From Oxytricha trifallax (Eukaryota > Ciliophora > Spirotrichea > Sporadotrichida > Oxytrichidae): a stretch of 64,000 nt of DNA. This document shows, piece by piece, positions 24,391-36,229 of this stretch (position 1 is the stretch's first letter; each line of letters opens with the position of its first letter). Location of the stretch: NCBI GenBank assembly GCA_000711775.1, contig ARYC01000682.1, positions 1 through 64,000 of the forward strand, in the 5' to 3' direction. The translations under genes and the position numbers were made by a program. The notes under the pieces are model-generated. The model ran no database searches. It was not told the DNA's origin and saw nothing but the letters and a program-made list of their open reading frames with translations.

Positions 24391-25110
24391 AAAATTTGTA
24401 ATTTTATTATTTATATCTTTATATTATCGACAGAATAATCAATAATAAATATTATAATGTGAAAATAATTTAATTATTTATAAAAACAAATAACGAAAAA
24501 TCTTTTTAATTTTTACAAACTTAACAATGATTTTTTAAATGTAATTACTCAATTATAATTTTTTACATAACGAAAAAAGATTTAATTTATTTTAATGAGT
24601 AATTTTGGTTATATATCGGCATATTAATATCATTAATTATTAATTTTCTTAATAATATGCTTATTCATGTAGAAATTAAGCTACCATAAGAGAATTTTAC
24701 TATACTTATTAGAGTTTTAGCTAATTTTGCAGTTGGGGCTTTATTCTCAGCATCAATGAAATATCTAACCAAAAGTGGTTTCTAAGCTTTATATCTATGA
24801 CTAAACATTTATTATCATCGTATATGAGGTATTAATGTTATAGGTACTCGAAAACATACTATTATACATTTCTGACCATTCTTTGGTGTCTTAATGATGA
24901 AGAGTGTGAAAATGATTCATTTGGACTTCTATTTAGGGCTTCTTGTGTGAAGCATGGATGATCCGATAGACTGTGTTAATATAGAGAGCTTTTAGAGGTC
25001 TCTCAAATTAGATTTTATGACTACACTTTATATAACCACTAAATCTCTGAAAACTGTATATTTGGAATAATAATTCTCTCTTTTATAGTAATTTTATAAT
25101 TAATTAATAC
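24391..25110. other. AT-rich DNA, no gene recognised
   Basis: Mostly AT-rich. A slightly richer patch at about 24,720-25,000 has no convincing frame. It could belong to the P4-ATPase-like fragment that follows but shows no recognisable motif. Confidence 0.4.
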
Positions 25111-25114
25111 ATTT

Positions 25115-25314
25115 AAAGGTCAGAGAGTGAAGCGCACGAACAAAGAGCAGGTTTCTGTTGGTGATGGTGCAAATGATGTTAATATGATTACTGCTGCACA
25201 TATTGAGTTTGACTCATTCAGTCGCTGTAGTTGGCCGTTCTGCTGGAACACAATGGCACTTTTAGATGGTGTCACCACTGTACCTGTCTCAACTGCAACT
25301 AAAAAAGAAATGGG
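25115..25314 (+). pseudogene. P4-ATPase (phospholipid flippase) hinge-motif exon fragment
   Basis: The plus frame reads VKRTNKEQVSVGDGANDVNM, then ITAAHIEFDSF. GDGANDVNMI..AHIG is the diagnostic hinge motif at the end of the phosphorylation domain of P-type ATPases, and the DVNMI..AHIG form points to P4 flippases. After AHIE the sequence diverges from the expected G(V/I).G.EG.QA. A GTAAGT donor follows at 25,314. About 500 bp downstream (25,803-26,040) a plus frame with RSSNIEF and LFIHTWKSIS could be the decayed start of the next membrane part, but this is weak. It is probably one coding segment of a dispersed gene, or a remnant. Confidence 0.55.
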
Positions 25315-27322
25315 TAAGTAAAATAATTTATAAAAAAGATATATTTACCTTGCCATATTTAATAATTTTGGCACCCATATATAATATGACCTTTAAATGT
25401 ATTAATGATTACCTTGAGTTTGAGTTATTATATATTAGAGATCACATTTTATTATTAATCTCTAATTTTAATTTCTCTATAATCTAATCTAATCTATCTA
25501 TTTTTATAAATATTCTGTTTTAATATTTTATAATATATTTAATTTTTTAATTAAATCTTGATTTCTTTTAATATATATTGATTATAGTATCGATTTATTT
25601 ATTTAATTTTTATTCTTAATTTATTATTTTCCTCATCATATTATAAGTATTGAATACTTTGAAGTCTATTTTATAATTTTTTCTAATGTAGTCTGTTATT
25701 TATACCATCGTTAGATAAGCCTTCAACATTGAGATTAATGGGCTTTTATGTATTATATTTTATTAATTTGCTAAATATTTTTTCTTTTTATTAATAATAC
25801 TCATGAGATTTATTGTTCGGAGATCTTCAAATATAGAGTTTATAGCTCTTTTACATCAATTATTTATACATACTTGGAAAAGTATTTCACATCTTGGAGA
25901 GCAGCTGTATTTACATAATCTTCATAGTTCATCTAAAGAGAGAATCCTTATTACAAGACAATTAATTGTTTCTTGCTATGCTTTTTTATTTTTCTTATTT
26001 ATTATAGTCTACTTTAAACATATCATTATTTCATCCTTTTAATTACAATTTGAATTATTTATATATAGTTTACTCTTTTTTATTCGGGATGACATCCTTT
26101 TTTGAAACTTTGACTATATATTTTATGGCTAATTAGTGTATCATTTTCTTTAAAAAAGCCTGTTTTTTCAAATTATTTCATAGCTGATTTTTGTATTAAT
26201 ATTTTATTTTTGGGACAATTTTTTCTTAGTTTTATTTATCCCTTATATAAAAATTTTCTTGCTGTTGAATCTCCTATCCTTTAACTTTGTCAGCGTTTTT
26301 AAATTTTCAGATTCTTAAAGATATTTCTCTATTTTTTATTTATTTAATTAATTAATTTATATATTCACTCATTAAACATTTCTAAACTTGTTTTCCCTTT
26401 ACATGCTTTAATTAAACTCTTGATTTTCTATTGTTTAGATTTCCTTGAAACTGTTCAAGAAATTTTGAGTATTTATTATTTAAGAATATTACATTACTCT
26501 TCATATTTTTTCTTGAGTTTCTTTATTTTATGATTAACCTCTTTGGTATAGTATAGTGTTTGTTCTTCACTTCATTTATATTATTTTTTTAAACGATAGA
26601 ATGAACTCTTTGTTTTTATTTTGCAACTATTTTAAGTGATCATAGTTCAAAGAATCATAGTATAGTCAAACAATAGTTAGAGTATCTTTAAATCTTGAGT
26701 AAGCAATTAGAATAAGGATCAAACTTACACAACTGTGTTATGCCTTAAATTAAAATTTATTCTTTAAATTGTAGGTTTTATTTATAATTGGCTAATTTGA
26801 CGAAATTTTTCTCGAATTTTTCTTAAAGCTCTTTATTTTAATTTTAATAATTATTAATTAAATTTCTGAAATGCCTCATTTGGTTTTTTTTTTAATTCTT
26901 AGCGATGTCATTCTAATTCATATACACATACATTTAATGAATTAATTTAACTACAGAGTCATTTGTCTTATTCTTTTATTTTATTCTAAGATTCAGTATA
27001 CTATAGTTTGGCTTTTTAAAGGAAAGATGAAGGCTTTGCTACACTAATTAATTATGCACAACTAAATATTTGTTTAATTTGTTTCTAGCAAACCAATTTT
27101 TACTGAACTTAATTTTCTATAAAACCTCTTTTCGAAGCATAGAAATATCTGGAAGCTCTGAAATTATTTTTTTTCTCAATGAGTTTTAAGTGTAGTGAAT
27201 CTTTTAACTATAAAATGTAAGTTTAATTGGAATTTTCTAATTATAAATTTTTGATATATAATAGTCGAGCTTCTACAAGATCTCCATTTTATGAAGAGAA
27301 CACAATGTTTTTTTACATTAGG
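25315..27322. other. T-rich intergenic DNA, no supported gene
   Basis: Long AT-rich stretch with many T-runs on the plus strand. Apart from the doubtful ATPase continuation at 25.8-26.04 kb, nothing is recognised. Confidence 0.4.
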
Positions 27323-27508
27323 CCAAAACCCCAAAACCCCAATTCATGCTTAGTCTATGAGTTTTTAGTGATTAGACTAGTCGTTTTTAATGCGAAAATG
27401 CGACTAATCGACTAGTTATGAGCTCTATAGTCTTCGACTAGGTCGATTGATGGTGTTCGTTGATGATATAAGCATGATAGTCAAAACATACAACTATACC
27501 TCACCATT
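27323..27508. repeat. Terminal segment (X1) of the telomere-capped palindromic element, solo copy
   Basis: It begins CCAAAACCCCAAAACCCC and runs through ATTCATGCTTAGTCTATGAG to CCTCACCATT. It is repeated directly 189 bp downstream, beginning at 27,512, with almost no change, so two terminal segments stand in tandem at the left edge of the first palindrome. Confidence 0.85.
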
Positions 27509-27511
27509 ACA

Positions 27512-29382
27512 CCAAAACCCCAAAACCCCAATTCATGCTTAGTCTATGAGTTTTTAGTGATTAGACTAGTCGTTTTTAATGCGAAAATGCGACTAATCGA
27601 CTAGTTATGAGCTCTATAGTCTTCGACTAGGTCGATTGATGGTGTTCGTTGATGATATGAGCATGATAGTCAAAACATACAACTATACCTCACCATTGTT
27701 CAATTGGGTTGTTTGTGATTTAGTCTTAATTACAACTGTTAATCTTTAATTATAACTTAACAATTAATCAATATAAGCTTATTCTACCTTACTTAAGTGT
27801 CCTAGCTGTCTAGTAGTCATAAGTGAGTGTTTGTTGCTTAGTCCGACTAGCTAGTCGTATGTTGATCTAGTCGTAAGGGTAGTCCGACTACCTAGTCGTA
27901 GTCGATGATTTCTTAGTCTTAGTCTTACGACTAGCTGTTCCTCTCCACAGCTTTATAAGCAAGTTTAAGCAAGACTCTTCAACTTCAGCCACCAACCAAC
28001 CTGTATCTGTGTTATATCACTCTCTTGCTGCATACTGTACATGAGTGAATGGATATCCTACTATGTTTGAAGACTCTGGTCGTAGGTAGTCTAAACAGCG
28101 ACTAGTCGAATCAAGACAGACTAGCTAGTCGGATTTGCTGCCACAAGGTTGCTTAGTCGTAAGACTAGGTAAATTACTCCTTCAAGGATAACAATCACTT
28201 ACCCTGAGCGAACCATGTCGAACCATTCACAATAGTATCACTACATGCTTAGCATCATAATAGCAAGGGAAACTTGAGTCTACAGCGTTGGTGGAGCAAG
28301 AATCGATGTTTCGCCAAAGTGGTGTAAAATTTCTGAATTTTAGGTTTAGACTAGCCTAGTCGTAGAACAGAAATTTTAAATTGGATGTCAACTTATACAA
28401 ATAGGCATCAATCTATAATTCTGATAGACTAAACAACGTCAAACAGTCATCAATCATCCTTGTATCGACTGTCATTGATGATATCCAGCATAGAAACTCA
28501 ATCAACCAGAAAAATACATAACCTGCTTCGTTCAATTTAAAATCCTTTAAAGTGAATTATGTATTTTTCTGGTTGATTGAGGTTCTATGCTGGATATCAT
28601 CAATGACAGTCGATACAAGGATGATTGATGACTGTTTGACGTTGTTTAGTCTATCAGAATCATAGATTGATGCCTATTTTGTATAAGTTGACATCCAATT
28701 TAAAATTTCTGTTCTACGACTAGGCTAGTCTAAACCTAAAATTCGGAAATTTTACACCACTTTGGCGAAACATTGATTCTTGCTCCACCAACGCTGTAGA
28801 CTAAATTTTCACTTGCTATTATGATGCTAAGCATGTAGTGATACTTTTGTGAATGGTTCGACATGGTTCGCTCAGGGTAAGTGATAGTTATCCTTGAAGG
28901 AGTAATTTACCTAGTCTTACGACTAAGCAACCTTGTGGCAGCAAATCCGACTAGCTAGTCTGTCTAGATTCGACTAGTCGCTGTTTAGACTACCTACGAC
29001 CAGAGTCTTCAAACATAGTAGGATATCCATTCACTCATGTACAGTATGCAGCAAGAGAGTGATATAACACAGATACAGGTTGGTTGTAGGCTGAAGTTGA
29101 AGAGTCTTGCTTAAACTTGCTTATAAAGCTGTGGAGAGGAACAGCTAGTCGTAAGACTAAGACTAAGAAATCATCGACTACGACTAGGTAGTCGGACTAC
29201 CCTTACGACTAGATCAACATACGACTAGCTAGTCGGACTAAGCAACAAACCCTCACTTATGACTACTAAACAGCTAGGACACTTAAGTAAGGTAGAATAA
29301 GCTTATATTGATTAATTGTTAAGTTATAATTAAAGATTAACAGTTGTAATTAAGACTTAATCACAAACAACCCAATTGAACA
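27512..29382. mobile_element. Telomere-capped palindromic element, unit 1 (right cap missing)
   Basis: Order: C4A4-capped terminal segment X2 (27,512-27,697), an arm of about 825 bp starting GTTCAATTGGG, a 36-bp spacer at about 28,521-28,556, then the inverted arm ending CCCAATTGAAC at about 29,380. The arms are nearly identical and meet in CAACCAGAAAAATACATAA / its complement. The expected inverted terminal segment on the right is absent; instead a new direct C4A4 cap begins at 29,386. No coding frame is credible. The arms are packed with CGACTAG/CTAGTCG motifs. The C4A4 ends recall TBE elements, but the sequence is otherwise unrelated to the TBE end at 1-149. Confidence 0.8.
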
Positions 29383-29385
29383 ATA

Positions 29386-31446
29386 CCCCAAAACCCCAAA
29401 ACCCCAATTCATGCTTAGTCTATGAGTTTTTAGTGATTAGACTAGTCGTTTTTAATGCGAAAATACGACTAATCGACTAGTTATGAGCTCTATAGTCTTC
29501 GACTAGGTCGATTGATGGTGTTCGTTGATGATATGAGCATGATAGTCTAAACATACAACTATACCTCACCATTGTTCAATTGGGTTGTTTGTGATTTAGT
29601 CTTAATTACAACTGTTAATCTTTAATTATAACTTAACAATTAATCAATATAAGCTTATTCTACCTTACTTAAGTGTCCTAGCTGTTTAGTAGTCATAAGT
29701 GAGTGTTTGTTGCTTAGTCCGACTAGCTAGTCGTATGTTGATCTAGTCGTAAGGGTAGTCCGACTACCTAGTCGTAGTCGATGATTTCTTAGTCTTAGTC
29801 TTACGACTAGCTGTTCCTCTCCACAGCTTTATAAGCAAGTTTAAGCAAGACTCTTCAACTTCAGCCTCCAACCAACCTGTATCTGTGTTATATCACTCTC
29901 TTGCTGCATACTGTACATGAGTGAATGGATATCCTACTATGTTTGAAGACTCTGGTCGTAGGTAGTCTAAACAGCGACTAGTCGAATCAAGACATACTAG
30001 CTAGTCGGATTTGCTGCCACAAGGTTGCTTAGTCGTAAGACTAGGTAAATTACTCCTTCAAGGATAACTATCACTTACCCTGAGCGAACCATGTCGAACC
30101 ATTCACAATAGTATCACTACATGCTTAGCATCATAATAGCAAGTGAAACTTCAGTCTACAGCGTTGGTGGAGCAAGAATCAATGTTTCGCCAAAGTGGTG
30201 TAAAATTTCCGAATTTTAGGTTTAGACTGGCCTAGTCGTAGAACAGAAATTTTAAATTGGATGTCAACTTATACAAAATAGGCATCAATCTATGATTCTG
30301 ATAGACTAAACAACGTCAAACAGTCATCAATCCTCCTTGTATCGACTGTCATTGATGATATCCAGCATAGAACCTCAATCAACCAGAAAAATACATAATT
30401 CACTTTAAAGGATTTTAAATTGAACGAAGCAGGTTATGTATTTTTCTGGTTGATTGAGGTTCTATGCTGGATATCATCAATGACAGTCGATACAAGGATG
30501 ATTGATGACTGTTTGACGTTGTTTAGTCTATCAGAATCATAGATTGATGCCTATTTTGTATAAGTTGACATCCAATTTAAAATTTCTGTTCTACGACTAG
30601 GCCAGTCTAAACCTAAAATTCGGAAATTTTACACCACTTTGGCGAAACATTGATTCTTGCTCCACCAACGCTGTAGACTGAAGTTTCACTTGCTATTATG
30701 ATGCTAAGCATGTAGTGATACTATTGTGAATGGTTCGACATGGTTCGCTCAGGGTAAGTGATAGTTATCCTTGAAGGAGTAATTTACCTAGTCTTACGAC
30801 TAAGCAACCTTGTGGAAGCAAATCCGACTAGCTAGTCTGTCTTGATTCGACTAGTCGCTGTTTAGACTACCTACGACCAGAGTCTTCAAACATAGTAGGA
30901 TATCCATTCACTCATGTACAGTATGCAGCAAGAGAGTGATATAACACAGATACAGGTTGGTTGGAGGCTGAAGTTGAAGAGTCTTGCTTAAACTTGCTTA
31001 TAAAGCTGTGGAGAGGAACAGCTAGTCGTAAGACTAAGACTAAGAAATCATCGACTACGACTAGGTAGTCGGACTACCCTTACGACTAGATCAACATACG
31101 ACTAGCTAGTCGGACTAAGCAACAAACACTCACTTATGACTACTAGACAGCTAGGACACTTAAGTAAGGTAGAATAAGCTTATATTGATTAATTGTTAAG
31201 TTATAATTAAAGATTAACAGTTGTAATTAAGACTAAATCACAAACAACCCAATTGAACAATGGTGAGGTATAGTTGTATGTTTTGACTATCATGCTCATA
31301 TCATCAACGAACACCATCAATCGACCTAGTCGAAGACTATAGAGCTCATAACTAGTCGATTAGTCGCATTTTCGCATTAAAAACGACTAGTCTAATCACT
31401 AAAAACTCATAGACTAAGCATGAATTGGGGTTTTGGGGTTTTGGGG
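29386..31446. mobile_element. Telomere-capped palindromic element, unit 2 (complete)
   Basis: A complete 2,061-bp inverted structure. It runs from CCCCAAAACCCCAAAACCCC (29,386-29,405) plus ATTCATGC, through terminal segment, arm, spacer (about 30,400-30,435), inverted arm and inverted terminal segment, to GGGGTTTTGGGGTTTTGGGG (31,427-31,446). TA flanks both sides, fitting a TA target duplication of a Tc1/mariner-type mover (inference). There is no transposase, so it is non-autonomous. The spacer is the exact reverse complement of the spacer of unit 1. Element-wide AT content is lower than the host's. Confidence 0.85.
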
Positions 31447-32647
31447 TATTGTTAATATTCTTAGAGATTTTTATGCTAGGCATCTTTACTTCTCAGCATT
31501 AGTCTGAATCATTATTTCGTTCTAATTATTGCACGATCTAGCACTGTTGTATCAATGAAAATTATATTGAAATACTGCAGAAGGAGGAGAATTCATTTAT
31601 CTGCTTGAATAAGAGATTTCTATTAGTAAAGTTAATTAACTAATCAAAGTTTAAATGATTGAATATTTGTTTAAATTAATTAAGATTATTCGATATAAAT
31701 TATGCCTAATAATAAATATTCAAATATTTAATTGTTATAATATGCTAATTAATTAAAGATCGTTAATTTAAATTTAAAATGGATTCTATACCTGCTACAG
31801 TGTTTTTAATGTAGCTGCTATAGATATAATTGTCTTGAGCGTGCAAAAACTTGAAGTTGTCATTAACTCAAAGTGATTCTGAGAAGGAAATGTCTTAAAC
31901 TTAAATTGTTTTTCTTAATTTTATAATTAATGCGATGATATAAGTTCTTAAAATGGTGTTAATTATATAAACAAAGAGCAATAACATTAATAATGATATT
32001 ACAATCCTATTTATTAATAATTTCCTATTAATTAACAATATTAATTTACTTAATACATTAATTTATGTATATATATATACAAATAAAAGCAAGGCTATCA
32101 AGTCCATAGGTAGTAATAAAATATATGAATATAACAATTAGAGAAATATTAGACTTAGAGATAAACGGTATAGAAAATCAATTTTTTTTTAAAATTAAAG
32201 AACTAATAAATTCTTATCAATTCCACCCAATTGGGAATCAATACTAAAAACCCTTAATTAGATTTTTAGTGATTTTTTTTGTAGAGAATAACTATAAACT
32301 TATTATTTTTAGAAAAGAAATTCGCAAACTTAAAAAATGAGAAATAGAGATTATAGATTTTTAGGGTCTATTTGTCATGAAAAATTATTTAATTTCATTG
32401 CTTAGACTTTGTACGAATATTATCATACACTAACTAAGACAAGTGCTTAATAAAGCAGCAATGGCGAAGCTCTTGTGCAAAAGTCCCCTAAATTGCTAGG
32501 TATCAGTTCTTTCTAGTTGTTAAGAGTTTTAATTATAGTTCTTGATTAAATCCTGCAAGGGGATAAAAGTTCACATAACAGCATGTTGTCAACCTCTACG
32601 ATTATAAGGCTTTAAAATATTAGGCACACTTTTACTAGCAAGCCGTG
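31447..32647. other. AT-rich DNA, possible upstream part of the transposase remnant at its end
   Basis: No gene recognised to about 32,400. From 32,460 (ATGGCGAAGCTC) the composition becomes coding-like on the plus strand, but frames are short before 32,648. Confidence 0.35.
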
Positions 32648-33235
32648 ATGTTTCATTGCAAATTTGCTGACATGCGTAACTCTCAATAGACTATAGCTAA
32701 TATCTATAGGAGAAATGGTATTACTTTCAAGACTGCCAACAGAGTGAAGAGAGTGATTGACTTTACATTGCCATTTTATAGTAATAATTTAAACTATATT
32801 TATGTTAAAATGCAAAAGGATATTGATAAAAACACAAGATCATACACCCTGATGTAGCTTTGTTTACATTTAACCTTTATTAATAAGTCTAGGTACAAGA
32901 AGTATGATAATATAAAAGTGTATGACTAAAGGTTAAGTAGTCGCTCTCGCAATTTTAGCCTGAATCAGTAATTACAAATGATATTTATCTTCTCTTAATT
33001 ATCGAGATATGTATATAGAGTTCATACAAAGAGTAAGAGATCATATTGTTGGTTGACAACCACTCAGTTCATAAGATTAAATAGTTTAAGAAAGTTTACG
33101 AAAGAGTTAAAAATAAATCCTATGTATATCATTTGAAGTGGAATCGAATTTTACTGGAATTAATTCAAGACTCTTTACAAGAAGTTACTGTTGTATCATC
33201 TAATGCATGACTTGCTTAGCGATACAGTTATTTGA
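32648..33235 (+). pseudogene. Tc1/mariner-type transposase remnant (TBE-like), one in-frame TGA
   Basis: The frame from ATG 32,648 runs 195 codons to TGA 33,233-33,235, with one in-frame TGA at 33,134. The N-terminal part RNSQQTIANIYRRNGITFKT looks like the helix-turn-helix of Tc1-type transposases. Near the end, INPMYII (then the TGA) SGIEFYWNQFKTLYKK resembles the NP.E.(F/W)W...K motif that carries the catalytic Glu. The Asp-containing blocks are not obvious, so the middle is shortened or diverged. It differs from the transposase of the GC-rich elements. It could be a decayed TBE transposase or a relative; the family call rests on motif resemblance only. Confidence 0.45.
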
Positions 33236-35008
33236 TAAAAACTTGCTGCGAGCAAGAAAAAACAAATTTAGCAAGAAAATGAAGAATTAATATTTATAAA
33301 TAGATGTTAGACTTAAATGAAAGAATAATTGTTTAGAAATGTAAATTAGCAAGTAGATTTTCATTCAAAATTTTTTATAAGTACTTTCATTTACGTTGGT
33401 AAATTTTGCCATTACCTATTTTTTAAATACATTTATTCACTTGACTATCACTAATTATAAGCCTATTTTCCTATTTTGAAAGAGCATTATATAATAATAA
33501 ATTATGCTTTAATTTTTTAATATAAGCACAGTTATTTAATGTAACAAGCAAATCAGAAAGCTATGAGGTTATATAAATTTGTAGACATTCATGATAAATA
33601 TTTTGAAAATTTAAGAATTAATTATTTATAAAAAAATTTAATGGCAGACATCATTTAGATTGTATTTACTTAAATTTTAATATTACAAAAAACATATCTA
33701 AAATGTTTATATTTCAGCAATACTAGTCAGCAGGAGACATGAAGACAAAGTAAAGAGAATTCAGAAGACATCAGAAAGAATTGTAAAATTTATGAAAATA
33801 TTTGACTGATGGTTAAATATATAAGAGATATTGGAGAGAATAGAAAGCTGTACCTAGATATGACTTTGTATATTTTTTAAAGAATATATTTTTAACAAAT
33901 TCATTTTATTTAAAAATATGTTTTTCCTCTTATTTTCATAATTTATAAAATACTAAACTGAAAAAATATAATTAATAAAAACTTTAATTATAAATTACCC
34001 AAATCAATCGTAAGTTTGCAAGATTTATAATATAATTCATTACTTCAAAATTAATGTAAAACGTATTTAGTATATTGATGTGTTTTTTTAAACCAAACTT
34101 AAATATTATTACTGTTTATTTAAGATAATTCTTTAGAAATAAAGTGAAATAAGTCAAGAGGGATAATAAATGCTTAATACAAAATATTTCGATTATCTAA
34201 AATTATAGATTCTTACTTTATTAAACTATATGGGAAGAAATTAATAGTAAATAATTTATCCCTAAGTTTTAATATCTTTGAGTATTATAGAGTTACTCAA
34301 GCAACTATCCAACGGTTAGACAATATGATTTTTACAACGAATTCATTGATTTTTTTAAATTGTGATATGATTATTCTTTTCCATTTCATTGCTCTACGAT
34401 GAATTTTGAACTTAATAAAAAGTAGCAACATTTAGGTGTGATTCATTAAAATTTTAAAATAAATGTTTATGATTAATCTCCAAGATGAGCTGAGTCAGGG
34501 AGAAGATTAAATAAACTTAGGCTGTTCTTTTAAATTTTCTAAGTATGTACAAAAAAGCGAATATATTAAAATCAAGAAGTCGAATTTAAATCTTAAGATT
34601 TTAATAAAGTTAAACTGATTAAATCGAGAAATTATTCAATTATTATTTTCTTGAAATATCTTTAAAATTAAGTTCTGGGTCATTTTATGCTCTCTGGATA
34701 TAAGTATAACGGTTGAACTAGTAAGATATAGATAGAATTTATCAATACCTTTTTAACATAAATCAATTGATAATGAAAAATATTTAAGTTAAAATTTCAC
34801 TTTAAGTCTGAATATTTCTATGATATAGAAAAGGTCTGCCACTAGCACTATTGATGTATCTTGATACCTTCTTCTTATATTTTTAGTTAAACTAAAATAC
34901 ATTGAATTACATCATCTTATAAACCTCTTGATAAAATTCAGGAAATTTATTGAAGGCACTTTAGATTTAATTAATAAGGAAGTTGTTCATATTTATTTAT
35001 TTTTTAAA
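33236..35008. other. AT-rich DNA, no gene recognised
   Basis: No supported coding frame. It lies outside the duplicated segments; nothing distinctive seen. Confidence 0.4.
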
Positions 35009-35385
35009 TACGGCGACCTTAGCTTAAAGATATTAAGATACATCAGATTAATTCCCTCGACGCCTCAAAATCAATAAAAATAACTCGCCTGCTGGAAAAG
35101 CAGAAAAAAGAAGGAAGTCAGACTCACTCTTAATCTCAAACACCTATCAGGAGAATGGGAATTTGACGATTAGGAACCTCCACTATTAATAAGAACTTAC
35201 CTGAGCCTGATAAAAACGTCACTTATTAAATGATTACTCGCTTGATCAATGATTATAAGATTCTTATTTAATAATAACAACAGATAAATGTTAACATTAT
35301 TTTTAAATATGTGGATCAAACTATTTAATTATAATAGGTTTATAAATTATCAACTTTACTTCAAACTATTATCTCAAAAGGATGA
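35009..35385 (+). CDS. Unidentified protein, first coding block (one in-frame TGA)
   Basis: The plus frame contains LKDIKIHQINSLDASKSIKI, TRLLEKQKKEGSQTHSQSQT and PIRRMGI, then a TGA at about 35,164, then RLGTSTINKNLPEPDKNV, TYQMITRLINDYKIL, INVNIIFKYVDQT and a TGA at 35,383-35,385. Composition is that of a normal soluble, helical protein. The next block begins in another frame with ATGA overlapping this stop. No family recognised. The two blocks are likely parts of one host gene split by a frame change or short eliminated sequence. Confidence 0.45.
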
Positions 35386-35684
35386 CCTACGACGAGGGTA
35401 GTAAAAATAATTTCATTAAAGAAGTCATACTTGTAATCTATATCAGAGTTTACGATACTTTCTAATAAATTATCCCATATCTATTTATGGTCAGAGAATA
35501 CCATTCTCAAGGCCACAAGGCTTTAAACGATGACTTAATCGACTGGTTGCTGGAAATATCCTCTCATGAAATTAGTAAGATATCACGCTAGAAATTGGAA
35601 TTAAAAGTCAAGACATACCTAATCATCAATAAAATTTTGCTAAATATTTATGAAAAATAATAAAAAATTGATAAATTATAATGA
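35382..35684 (+). CDS. Unidentified protein, second coding block
   Basis: ATG 35,382 to TGA 35,682-35,684, 100 residues: MTYDEGSKNNFIKEVIL, VYDTFQQIIPYLFMVREYHS, KALNDDLIDWLLEISSHEI, KISRQKLELKVKTYLIINK. It reads as a helical, all-alpha-like domain. The stop/start overlap with the preceding block suggests a frameshift or a removed piece rather than a separate gene. Unknown function. Confidence 0.5.
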
Positions 35685-35799
35685 ATATTATATAAAATGG
35701 AAATTACATGTGGAGATGCTGACAGAGTCTTGTGAATTCATAAAAAATGAAAGTTATAATAAACTTATTTAAATTCTTTACATTTTAGTTGTTTTGCAT

Positions 35800-36220
35800 A
35801 TAAGAATAAAGGTGTTACTGGACAGAAATTTTACGGGGAAACACTACAAACAAGACACGAAAGAAGAATGTTTATGATAACAACAAACGATATGTAGAAT
35901 GTTTCAACATAGTTACTGAAATTAGATAAATATATTCCATATTGGTTTTCTTCCATTTATTATTGATAGAATTTTTATAATGATCTACATTTCTTTTTAA
36001 TTATCATTCAAACATTAGGAGTAAAACGAAGAAGGTTATGACGCCATTTCCATAAGCATGAGATACAAGTAGATACAATGATAAATCAGAATAATTTTTT
36101 AAAACCTTAAAGAGAAAAAATCTCAAGTAGAAAGGGAAAAAGATACCACAAGAAAGGGAATAGGAGAAGATACAGCAAGAAAAGACACACACAAGTAAAT
36201 AGAAAAGATGATTTATAAGA
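35800..36220 (+). CDS. Unidentified protein, two downstream coding blocks (possible exons of the same gene)
   Basis: The first block (about 35,803-35,970) reads NKGVTGQKFYGETLQTRHER, MFMITTNDMQNVSTQLLKL and DKYIPYWFSS, then TGA. The second (about 36,065-36,228) reads TSRYNDKSEQFFKTLKRKNL and KQKGKKIPQEREQEKIQQEK, ending with KQKR and TGA, a Lys/Glu/Gln-rich tail. They follow the block ending at 35,684 after 120 bp of AT-rich DNA. The same strand and density of coding suggest one gene of about 1.2 kb with spliced or eliminated spacers. Confidence 0.35.
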
Positions 36221-36229
36221 CATTAAGAA

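Noticed and set aside
28250-28480. Possible coding or tRNA-like sequence in the palindrome arms.
   Set aside because: Frames are short, the sequence is repeated four times as inverted arms, and no tRNA-like cloverleaf with the expected conserved loops was recognised.
27323-31446. Interpretation of the C4A4 tracts as real telomeres or chromosome ends.
   Set aside because: They are internal, occur as paired inverted caps 2 kb apart and are only 18-20 bases long, so they are element ends rather than chromosome ends.
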